Origin: Phytophthora quininea | Lineage: Eukaryota; Oomycota; Peronosporomycetes; Peronosporales; Peronosporaceae | Direction of reading: 5' to 3' | Assembly (NCBI GenBank): GCA_011947345.1 | Contig: JAAVTG010000586.1 | Coordinates: 1 to 64,000 of the forward strand | Length of the DNA stretch: 64,000 bases | Shown: positions 21,652-33,124 of the stretch, piece after piece | Layout of the letters: each line of letters opens with the position of its first letter | Numbering within the stretch: the first letter of the stretch is position 1 | Made by a program: the position numbers and the translations under genes | Notes under the pieces: model-generated | Databases searched by the model: none | Seen by the model: the letters and a program-made list of their open reading frames with translations, nothing else | Told to the model about the DNA's origin: nothing

Positions 21652-23684
21652 TTAGTTCTGGCCAAACTGGAACACGGTAGGCTGGTCCGAGGACGTGCCG
21701 AACTGGAACTGTTGTGCGTTGGCGTCCGTGTCCGGGGCTAGGCTATCCTCCGCGTCTTCCTCGCCGTTGAAGTACGTCTCCACAATCTTCATCGACTTCA
21801 TGTAAATGTCTGTCAACGCCAACAAGTCACGTCAGGCAATGTTAGCAAAATAGCTTACGCAGACAGTGAGAGCACTAAACGCACCTTCGTTGGCGTGGTA
21901 CTGCAGTGCTTGAATCTTGTTCACACCGTCGGCTTCGTCAATCACCGTGGCGATCTCGTTGATCTCGCCCGTCTTCTGCTGCTCGCCGACGCGCAGGATG
22001 TTCTCAAGACCCTCCAGCGCCACGATCACCACCTTGGCGTCCTTCACCTCCAGCAAATCACACAAGGGCTTAATGCATCCTGCCGTGACAACAACAACAA
22101 CAACAATTTCAAGGTTAGGCATTGCACAACTGGCGGAAACCATTGCAGGAATGCTCCTCGTACCGAGGCTGACGAGGTGCATGATCTGCTCCGCCGAGCC
22201 GCCCGAAGTGGCGTTCGACACGGCCCATGCGGCCTCCTTACGGATGTCGAACTCAGCCGTCGACAAAAAGCTGATCAGGGACGGGAAAATGTCCGCGTCT
22301 ATAATAAACTGAATCTGCTCCTGGTTGCCAGCTGTGATGTTGGAAAGCGTCCAGCAAGCCTCCTTTCGGATCCCCTTCTTAGGGCTTTCCAAAGCGCGCG
22401 CAGGCATGGCAGCGCGTTCAAGTTGATAATGACCTGCGTCTGCAGATCGTCGCCCGTCACGATATTGCCCACAGTACGCAGGGCAGGCGTCTGCACCGAT
22501 GGGGAGTGGTGCATCAACAGCTCCACGATCCGCCGGCACACGCCAGCCTCGATCACAGCCTGAATCTTCTCGTTCGATCCGTCCGACAGGTACGACAATG
22601 CCCAGCAAGCGTCCGTCAGCACTTCCTCGTCGTGCGTGTAGATAAGCTGACCCAGAGTCGGAAGAGCCGGCGCCACGAGTTCGAACTGCGGCTGTGGTTT
22701 GCCACGGCAAAAGTTCGACAGCGTCCAGGTAGCGTTGCGCAGCATCGTGGGCTTGGAGTTCTCCGTCAGCTGCTGCATGAGCGGACGCAAGGCGCCGCAG
22801 CGCAGCACCATGTCGCGGCACTCGATGGAGTCACCAGCAATGTTACCCAGAGCCCACACGGCCTGTTCGCGCACATCGTCATTCGTCGACAGCAGCAACT
22901 GGCAGAAGATGGGAACCGCGCCGTGGTTGATCACCACCTCGGTATCCGCCGAGGTTCCCGAGGCAATGTTGGTCAGAGCCCAAGCAGCCTCGAACTGCAG
23001 CGTGGGGAAGTCCTCGCGCTGCAGAAACTGGACGAAGACGGGTACGACGCCCGTGTCAATGACCTCCTTGATGGGTGGGTTGCGCTCTAAGTCAATACAA
23101 AGGATTCCTGTCAGTGCGATCGACTCCACCTCACCCCTCGTTCTTCAAACGCTCACCGATCGATAGCAGCTTCCGGAACTTGGTCACCGCCTCCAGCTGC
23201 GTGGAAGCGTCCTGGGACTGGACACCAGCGACCATCTGCGGAAGCTCCTGCAGCTACAAGACAGCAAAGACGATCCAGAGTCAGCTCGCGCCCCTTCACC
23301 TGCCGCACGTCAACTTGGGTTTGTTCTTCTTACCCTCTGCATCAGCGTCAGCTCTCCGGCGGCGTCCATGGCGGGACCTCCAGCTGCGCCATTGTCGTTG
23401 GTTGCCTGCACCAACAGGAGACAGAGTGTGAAAAGATTCTTAGTCACAGTCCAGTTTGGATCGCGCAGCTGCAGAGCGGCCTGTCACCCGACTCGGCCAC
23501 CTCTCCGCTGCCCCCTTTGCATCCTGGTTCTTACCATGCGGCGGCGCTGGTTCATGCGGTCCTCCTTGATGGTCTTGCGGATCTGCACCGTGGTCTCCAT
23601 GCGGCTGCGGCGGGACTCATCGGCGTCGATGCCCTTCTTGAAAAAGTTCTTGCGCTCCGGGGTTTTTCCTGCGGGGAACGACAT
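21652..23684 (-). CDS. KPNA: Importin subunit alpha (karyopherin alpha)
   Basis: Importin alpha binds nuclear localisation signals through ARM repeats and importin beta through its IBB domain. Six exons fit: 23535-23684, 23334-23405, 23157-23247, 22164-23086, 21885-22079 and 21652-21809, all with GT-AG borders and matching phases. The IBB is clear ([20 protein letters not shown], then RMNQRRRM). ARM repeats carry the canonical W/N ladder, for example [16 protein letters not shown] and [17 protein letters not shown]. In exon 4 the frame breaks at the AAA run 22391-22393 (plus strand), between LPCLRAL and [13 protein letters not shown]. Adding one base gives exactly 529 residues, a textbook length. 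The last exon ends [18 protein letters not shown]. One intron (22080-22163) contains a (CAA)n run. Confidence 0.95.
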
Positions 23685-23925
23685 GCTTTCTTTCTCTCTC
23701 TCTGCGGGTCGGTGGTGTGTGTGTGCGGCGCAGCGGGGGGGCGGCAGGGCGAGCTTTGCGGCGGCTTCTCTTCCCCGTTCTCGAAAGGCAGGCGCGGCAC
23801 TGCCAACAAAAGCGGCGAAGAAACCGGGCGAGCTGTTCAAATTAAGTACGAATTCAATATCTTGCTTTCACTATACCGAAGGGTTCAACAAAGCGAGCCA
23901 ATCGCCGCGCACCAAGCAGCAAAGC

Positions 23926-25244
23926 ATGAACAAGCTGCGAGCGGCTGCAGGCAAGCCGCTCGCGCTGCTGCCGATGGGCGTCCCGCCGCCCGCCAGCGCC
24001 ACCGCCACCTCGCGCAACGTGGTGATTCACGTGTTCGACGAGTACCGCAAGACCAGCAAGGAGTTCCAGTGCCAGCGCGACCTGCTGCTGGCCAAGATGA
24101 AGTACTTCCGGGCTTTCCTGAACGAGGCCAACGAGCACGACGAGATCGACATCTCGGTGCACTGCGACGTCCAGGTATTCGAGCTCTTGATGGAGTTCAT
24201 GCATCACCGAGATCGCGAGTGGGGGCCGCGCATCACGCTGGACAACATCGCGTCCATCCTCGTCTCGTCCGAGTTTCTGCAGATGGACGAGCTCGTGGAC
24301 GAGTGCGTGGCCTTCATCTCGGGACACGTGCAGGACTTTATGCTGCTGCGCGTAGACTTTGGCTGCCTGACTGAGACCACAGTCGCCAAGATCGCCCACA
24401 ACTGCACGCCCGAGCAGCTGCAGAGCCTGCACGACCCCAAGGACAAGATCCTGTCCAAGCTGCGGCGCAAGAAAGTGGCTGCGCTGGTCAAGACGCTCCA
24501 GGAAGGTGAACAGAAGATCGACATGTGTGCCAACTGCGAGCTGCCGTTTATTCCGGGCGACAGGAAGTGCGGTAGCTGCCACAAAGGAAAGCGACAGATT
24601 GGTGTGCATGGCGAGCTGGTGGGGACACACCAAGCGAAAGTCGGGTGGCAGGTCGAAATATTTCTAAAGGAGCTGGAGGCGGACAAGACTATCTCTTGGA
24701 GCGCCGTCTATTGGTACATCTGGGGCGCTACCAAACACTTCCAATGCCAAGTGTGCAAGCAAAAGTGCACTCTGCTGGAGCTGCTCAACTGCTTTTATCA
24801 CCCGGGCTCAATTATCGACCACGGCCCGGCTGCCAAGTATTCCTGCTGCAGCGCGAGGGTCTTCAGTGCCGATGAAATCTCGTCGCGCGGGTGCAAGACG
24901 ACGGCGCACGAACCAGTACAGGACAGCAGCGGCTCGGATGTGGACCGCTTCAGTAGCATTGTGGAACTACCCGATATGTGGGAACTGATCCGTGCTTGCG
25001 GAGAGGTGGCAAGAGCTCAGGGCTCCCATCAGCGGATGACTCAGGAGGCGGCAGGGTTGACATCGCCTCGCTGTTCCCGCGGCCAGCAAACCCCAGCGGC
25101 GACTTCTCGTCCAAAAAGCCCGACGGTGGGTCGTCCGGCTACCGTAGGCAGTGCAAAATCCTTCAACTGCAGGAGAAGGACCGAACGCGCTCCCAGGAGC
25201 TCGCTCGCGTGTTCGTGCTGCAGCGGAAAAAGGCAACCTCGTAA
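23926..25244 (+). CDS. SANBR/KIAA1841-like BTB-domain protein
   Basis: The protein resembles animal SANBR (KIAA1841), a BTB protein that in mammals restrains class-switch recombination; the oomycete role is unknown. The start ATG 23926 opens a short Ala/Pro leader. The BTB fold is visible in NVVIHVFDEYRKTSKEF, LLLAKMKYFRAFLNEANEH and ISVHCDVQVFELLMEFMHH. It is followed by the family's cysteine-rich region (MCANCELPFIPGDRKCGSC, ATKHFQCQVCKQKC). The frame breaks near 25007 (GG doublet) and one extra G joins the C-terminal helix KILQLQEKDRTRSQEL. The stop at 25244 lies 46 bp before the first Crypton. It diverges from importin alpha with a 241-bp spacer. No SANT domain was recognised here, so the match is to the BTB and Cys parts. 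Confidence 0.75.
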
Positions 25245-25290
25245 GAAAGGCAAGTATGCCAGATCGCAGGTCGGGCACCGGCCATTTGAT

Positions 25291-27620
25291 TCACTTGTGT
25301 CGAGCATTCGTAAGACGACGCGGTTACGCGAAATTGAATTGATTGGATTGGACAAAAGGAGTCGATTAGTCGTTAAGTTGATTAGTTGCCCTGCGCTTTC
25401 GACGACGGAACGGCACGGTTCGAGCTTCGGGGTTTGCTTCGTGCAGAGCTTCTCGAATTCGTCTAAGTGTTGTTGCTGCTCTATCAGGCCTACTAGGTGT
25501 CTTTCCAGTTGATGCTTTCTTCATGGGCACGTTTTTGATCGCTATATCGAAAGAAGGTCGGCTTCGTGCTGACTCCGAGGTGGCTTGAGATCTCGTCCAG
25601 TAGCGGTCTTTACTGCGTCTCGCAAATTTTTCACCAAGACAGTCCATTCTGAATACCGTTTACGCTTGACTTTTGTGGCGAAGTCAGACGGCTGCAAACC
25701 TTTAAAAGGAGGATAACCCATAGATGCGTTTCCGAACCACCAAAGGTGCCAGACGCCAAGAGCATCAACGTCAGGGAACTCAAAATCTTCTGGTAGCCGA
25801 TGAAACTTACCATCTTGACTCCAATAAATGATGGTGCCATGATTTGCTTGGGGATTATCCTCTGTCTGGACCCTGGCTCTCTGATACAGCCCAGCTTCGG
25901 CTAGAAGCTCGCGTATGGTAGGCTGGAGCTCCTCTTTTCTCATTGCTCCGGTTCCAACCCCTTTTCGTCCAAAAGCTTAGAGATCCCGCTCAACAATACA
26001 TCTGGCATGCGTTCTACCGCTTTTTGAGTCTCCTGTTGCTGCTGATATAGATGAATGTATGGCGGAATTCCTGTTGGGACCAAGGTGGAGGTATGATGAC
26101 TCGCCAATTTGCGTTGTAGTGAATCCATCAAAATGTCATCTCGAAATATGGCAGAGGACAACAATGGGTGGTTGGCTGGTATGGTTTGCCTCAGGAATCT
26201 GGCATGCTCGACCAGTGATGCCAGACAGAGAGCTAAAATCGGGCGCATTTTTGTGTCCTTACTCATCGACGGAAACATCATCTGTAGAGCTTCGCCAATA
26301 ACACTGTCATTTACTCCTGGAAAGTGTGGCGGTAGCACTGCAAAATCGGGTGAGTTGAGTGGAATTCCTGCTACTACACGGCCCAGGAACTGGTCACCCG
26401 CGGCTTCGTAGCGAATGTAGCGATCCTGAACTCCACCCAAAGACCACCCGCAGCGCAGACACACACTTGCCATTGACGGGCCACCCGTACTTCCACTTGA
26501 AGCAAACGTAGCCACCCCTTTACGTATAGAATGTGTGCCATACGCCTTGCCACTGGTCTCCTCCTGTAATAACACTGCCAGCTTCTTCGAAAATCTACTT
26601 TTCTCGTTCGAACCCGGGAAAAGCTTACCAGCACCTAGCGTTGGATTCGATGCAAAATAAATACCAAAAGCCAAAATACAACATGAGCTTGGGTTCACCG
26701 GGTTGCTGTAAATGTGTCGGGGTCTTTTGGACCACTGCCCTCTTGGTTAGTTTTAGTCTTGTGGAGAACACATCCAATACTATCGTCAACACAGTTCAGG
26801 TGCGCCACATGCACGGTTTCAATCGACTTGGACCTGCACATTAAGTTCCACTGCAGCACCAAGTACAAATGATCAAATCCACTATCAAGCATGCACATCG
26901 TTTTCTTGCAGAGAATTTTGTAGAGAGAGAAGGACAGAGGACATTTCCCTGTCGTGCGTCCAGTGCCATTTTGATCGCTATCCGCTTCAATCCGCTTCAG
27001 CCCGCGAAAAAATGTTTTTAGGTCATCTTCGTACTCGGGGAGTGGAATCTTTTCCGCCGATAGATATCTTTGACAGCACTTCGGTAGCCTCCCAAGGTAG
27101 ATACCTTAAGCGACTTTGAGTTCATCTTATCCAGCAGAAACCTCTCAAAGTGAGATGGTTCAAACATCGCCACATTAATCTCACCGTCGGTGCCGAAGTA
27201 GCTTTCAGGGGACGGTAGCTTCTCCTTAATCCATTTGGACATTCCATTAATGTAGCTCTTGTAGGCCTTCTTCGTTGATGGTGCTGTGCAAGCACCGCGA
27301 ACGTCTGCACTACTGAGTGCTCCAGGTACAGGTGTAGGGGCGTGGGCCCGAGGTCGTAATGCGGGAGGTGCGTGCGAGTCCAGGCCACGACTGACGGTCC
27401 CCATGTTCGCTTCAACGTGCTTGGCGGAATTTGAGCCAATAGGATAGGATTTAGGGGCGTAAGACAACCTGGCTTCTGATTCTCCCCTCAACGCATTTAT
27501 TTCCTGGCATACTAAAACTAAGGTGTTTTGCTTTTTGTCAATAGTTTTGTTGAGAAATAATAGGACATCTGTCTTACGCCATCTCACAAAACTCAAGTTT
27601 TGCTTACTAAAGTAGTTGAA
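25291..27620 (-). mobile_element. Crypton element, tandem copy 1
   Basis: A 2,330-bp unit begins with TCACTTGTGTCGAGC and ends ...GTAGTTGAA, immediately before copy 2. There is no terminal inverted repeat and no long target-site duplication, as expected for Cryptons, which move as circles through a tyrosine recombinase. All element genes lie on the minus strand. Relative to copy 2 it differs only by three homopolymer lengths that I could find: GGGG at 26719, AAAAAA at 27007 and GGGG at 27037. The last breaks the N-terminal part of the recombinase in this copy. Confidence 0.88.
25542..27596 (-). CDS. Crypton tyrosine recombinase and trailing ORF, copy 1 (frame-broken)
   Basis: The minus strand encodes a tyrosine recombinase in pieces (27596-27018, about 27015-26699, 26698-25940). 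The N-terminal core-binding part includes TKKAYKSYINGMSKWIKEKL. The catalytic part carries the family residues: an arginine in LVLQWNLMCRSKSIETVH, the box-II HSIRKG, and the nucleophile region DRYIRYEAAGDQFLGRV. The breaks at 26719-26722 and 27037-27040 are absent or different in copy 2. A second ORF (25542-25943, MRKEELQPTIRELL, then RLPEDFEFPDVDALGVWHLW) overlaps the stop of the first by four bases. One more base in the CCCC near 25968 would fuse both into one protein, as in other oomycete Crypton proteins. The true start was not found; the ORF opens with TTG. Confidence 0.75.
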
Positions 27621-27624
27621 TCAC
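27621..27624. other. Crypton core site (also at 25291-25294 and 29952-29955)
   Basis: TCAC occurs at all three junctions of the tandem array: host-copy 1, copy 1-copy 2, and copy 2-host. The left host flank is TTTGAT, both element right ends are GTTGAA, and the right host flank begins GATGTGG. This places the crossover within the 4-bp word, or a slightly longer degenerate GAnTCAC. It is the inferred attB/attP-like overlap of the recombinase. Confidence 0.65.
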
Positions 27625-27871
27625 TTGTGTCGAGCATTCGTAAGACGACGCGGTTACGCGAAATTGAATTGATTGGATTGGACAAAAGGAGTCGATTAGT
27701 CGTTAAGTTGATTAGTTGCCCTGCGCTTTCGACGACGGAACGGCACGGTTCGAGCTTCGGGGTTTGCTTCGTGCAGAGCTTCTCGAATTCGTCTAAGTGT
27801 TGTTGCTGCTCTATCAGGCCTACTAGGTGTCTTTCCAGTTGATGCTTTCTTCATGGGCACGTTTTTGATCG

Positions 27872-29927
27872 CTATATCGAAAGAAGGTCGGCTTCGTGCT
27901 GACTCCGAGGTGGCTTGAGATCTCGTCCAGTAGCGGTCTTTACTGCGTCTCGCAAATTTTTCACCAAGACAGTCCATTCTGAATACCGTTTACGCTTGAC
28001 TTTTGTGGCGAAGTCAGACGGCTGCAAACCTTTAAAAGGAGGATAACCCATAGATGCGTTTCCGAACCACCAAAGGTGCCAGACGCCAAGAGCATCAACG
28101 TCAGGGAACTCAAAATCTTCTGGTAGCCGATGAAACTTACCATCTTGACTCCAATAAATGATGGTGCCATGATTTGCTTGGGGATTATCCTCTGTCTGGA
28201 CCCTGGCTCTCTGATACAGCCCAGCTTCGGCTAGAAGCTCGCGTATGGTAGGCTGGAGCTCCTCTTTTCTCATTGCTCCGGTTCCAACCCCTTTTCGTCC
28301 AAAAGCTTAGAGATCCCGCTCAACAATACATCTGGCATGCGTTCTACCGCTTTTTGAGTCTCCTGTTGCTGCTGATATAGATGAATGTATGGCGGAATTC
28401 CTGTTGGGACCAAGGTGGAGGTATGATGACTCGCCAATTTGCGTTGTAGTGAATCCATCAAAATGTCATCTCGAAATATGGCAGAGGACAACAATGGGTG
28501 GTTGGCTGGTATGGTTTGCCTCAGGAATCTGGCATGCTCGACCAGTGATGCCAGACAGAGAGCTAAAATCGGGCGCATTTTTGTGTCCTTACTCATCGAC
28601 GGAAACATCATCTGTAGAGCTTCGCCAATAACACTGTCATTTACTCCTGGAAAGTGTGGCGGTAGCACTGCAAAATCGGGTGAGTTGAGTGGAATTCCTG
28701 CTACTACACGGCCCAGGAACTGGTCACCCGCGGCTTCGTAGCGAATGTAGCGATCCTGAACTCCACCCAAAGACCACCCGCAGCGCAGACACACACTTGC
28801 CATTGACGGGCCACCCGTACTTCCACTTGAAGCAAACGTAGCCACCCCTTTACGTATAGAATGTGTGCCATACGCCTTGCCACTGGTCTCCTCCTGTAAT
28901 AACACTGCCAGCTTCTTCGAAAATCTACTTTTCTCGTTCGAACCCGGGAAAAGCTTACCAGCACCTAGCGTTGGATTCGATGCAAAATAAATACCAAAAG
29001 CCAAAATACAACATGAGCTTGGGTTCACCGGGTTGCTGTAAATGTGTCGGGGGTCTTTTGGACCACTGCCCTCTTGGTTAGTTTTAGTCTTGTGGAGAAC
29101 ACATCCAATACTATCGTCAACACAGTTCAGGTGCGCCACATGCACGGTTTCAATCGACTTGGACCTGCACATTAAGTTCCACTGCAGCACCAAGTACAAA
29201 TGATCAAATCCACTATCAAGCATGCACATCGTTTTCTTGCAGAGAATTTTGTAGAGAGAGAAGGACAGAGGACATTTCCCTGTCGTGCGTCCAGTGCCAT
29301 TTTGATCGCTATCCGCTTCAATCCGCTTCAGCCCGCGAAAAATGTTTTTAGGTCATCTTCGTACTCGGGGGAGTGGAATCTTTTCCGCCGATAGATATCT
29401 TTGACAGCACTTCGGTAGCCTCCCAAGGTAGATACCTTAAGCGACTTTGAGTTCATCTTATCCAGCAGAAACCTCTCAAAGTGAGATGGTTCAAACATCG
29501 CCACATTAATCTCACCGTCGGTGCCGAAGTAGCTTTCAGGGGACGGTAGCTTCTCCTTAATCCATTTGGACATTCCATTAATGTAGCTCTTGTAGGCCTT
29601 CTTCGTTGATGGTGCTGTGCAAGCACCGCGAACGTCTGCACTACTGAGTGCTCCAGGTACAGGTGTAGGGGCGTGGGCCCGAGGTCGTAATGCGGGAGGT
29701 GCGTGCGAGTCCAGGCCACGACTGACGGTCCCCATGTTCGCTTCAACGTGCTTGGCGGAATTTGAGCCAATAGGATAGGATTTAGGGGCGTAAGACAACC
29801 TGGCTTCTGATTCTCCCCTCAACGCATTTATTTCCTGGCATACTAAAACTAAGGTGTTTTGCTTTTTGTCAATAGTTTTGTTGAGAAATAATAGGACATC
29901 TGTCTTACGCCATCTCACAAAACTCAA
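27872..29927 (-). CDS. Crypton tyrosine recombinase and trailing ORF, copy 2
   Basis: In this copy the recombinase reads openly from 29927 to 29328 and from 29229 to 28270. The single break between them is at the AAAAA run 29338-29342, which has six A in copy 1. At the two places where copy 1 is broken, copy 2 is open. A consensus of both copies is therefore one uninterrupted recombinase with box-I Arg, HSIRKG and the Tyr region DRYIRYEAAG. The downstream ORF (27872-28273) overlaps the stop as in copy 1. This suggests an element that was recently active, with copy-specific indels being sequence errors or fresh mutations. The ORF opens with TTG, and no good ATG was found before VEANMGTVSRG. 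Confidence 0.8.
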
Positions 29928-29956
29928 GTTTTGCTTACTAAAGTAGTTGAATCACG

Positions 29957-30907
29957 ATGTGGAGGCGGCCGCTGCGCGACGTGGTGCTGCGCTGCCATGT
30001 GGGCAACCTGCGCGTGTCGGGCGTGATGGCGCGCAGCGCTGTGGAGGAAGTCTCTCGGCGGTGGAGACTGCCGCTCGCCTCGGAAGGGACGCGACTGTGG
30101 GGTGAGTACATGGCCGGCACGGCGATGCTCAGCTCGTTTTTCAAGGGCGAGGAGCGTGTCAAGGTGATGGTCAAGACGCCCAATATCCAGGAGCTCTACG
30201 TGGAGGCCTTGGCCGTCGGAGAGGTGAGATACATAGTGAACAACTGCAATGGTGATTGAGGACGAGTAGTGAGTGGGAGCCGTCGTTGTGTGCAGGTCCG
30301 AGGCAAAGCGGTCTACGTCGACCAGTCGCTCGCTGGCGCACCGGAGACCGGTGGGTATATGCACATCTCCAAGATCTTGTACGGGCAGGGGAAGCCGTAC
30401 AATACCTCCATTGAAGCGTCTGGCGTAGCCGAGCTGGACTGGCAGCGATTTTTCGACGTCTCGGAGCAAGTCCCGACAATCGTTCGCATCGATAGCGAAG
30501 CAGCAGAGGACCACACGCGCAGCTGCGGTCTCATCGTTCAAAAAATGCCTCCGACAAAAGCGCATGAGCGGCACTACGAAATGGAAGACCTGGCATTCGA
30601 CAAGGTGCCATTCCACGCCTCCCAACTGAATAAGAACTCCGACCTACTCGAGTACCTAAATGAGTTGATCCCGGGCGCCGATATCACCGACAAGAGCTGC
30701 AAGAGAGTGCCGCTAGACTACTTCTGTCGATGCTCTAAAGACAACTATGCGCAGCGCCTCGGAGACATGGGTGTTGCTGATCTGAAGCAAATTGCTGGAG
30801 ACGTGGGCAGCGCTGGCGTAGACCTCACCTGCCATTTCTGTAATGATGCGCACCATTTTTCGGCCGAGGAGCTGGAGAGTCTAATCAAATCACTATCCCA
30901 AGCTTGA
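29957..30907 (+). CDS. HSP33-like redox-regulated chaperone
   Basis: HSP33 is a holdase activated by oxidative unfolding of a C-terminal zinc module. Exons 29957-30223 and 30296-30907 splice in phase to 292 residues. Matches to the family include the N-terminal domain (TAMLSSFFKGEERVKVMVKT; EVRGKAVYV) and GLIVQKMPP. The zinc module has CRCSKDNYAQRL, then LTCHFCNDAHHFSAEELESL, giving the C-X-C and C-X2-C pairs of bacterial HSP33. Eukaryotic HSP33 is limited to some protists and algae. The start ATG lies two bases after the Crypton core. In the inferred empty site an in-frame TGA falls just upstream (TGA TTC ACG ATG), so this ATG is the native start and the Crypton array sits in the 5' UTR. Confidence 0.9.
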
Positions 30908-30968
30908 AGGCACACTGAAAAAAATTGACGCAGCAATAGAGAAATGAACGTGCTGTCTACACATTCCA

Positions 30969-32957
<1,989 letters not shown>

Positions 32958-33124
32958 CGCGCCCCCAACAAACTGCGGTGCTGGACAGTCACACTGCAAC
33001 GAGAAAAATCCATCTGGGGTAATGACTTTTGATGTGTACACTTTTTTGGTGTACTGATTTTTGATTGTACAATCATTTTGAGATGGATGGACTTTTGTGG
33101 ATTCATGTTGAAGCGTCAGACAGC
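32958..33124. promoter_or_regulatory. Short divergent promoter region, VPS4 / IQ-LRR gene
   Basis: Only 167 bp separate the two opposing start codons, so both 5' UTRs and promoters must fit in it or overlap the genes. It is AT-richer than its surroundings and contains the pair TTTTGATGTG and ATCATTTTGAG. No initiator or other named element was identified with certainty. Confidence 0.4.

Larger units (their letters stand above)
27621..29951 (-). mobile_element. Crypton element, tandem copy 2
   Basis: Second, directly repeated unit of 2,331 bp, with the same ends as copy 1. It is followed by TCAC at 29952-29955 and then the host sequence GATGTGG that begins HSP33. The head-to-tail arrangement with a single core at each junction is what repeated circle integration, or slippage within an integrated array, would give. 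The near-identity shows the duplication is very recent. Confidence 0.88.

Noticed and set aside
22087..22103. (CAA)n run as a functional repeat
   Set aside because: A short microsatellite within an importin alpha intron; nothing suggests a role.
25286..25515. Extension of the SANBR-like protein into the Crypton (LVSSIRKTTRLREIE...)
   Set aside because: That frame arises only from a frame break; the corrected frame stops at 25244 before the element.
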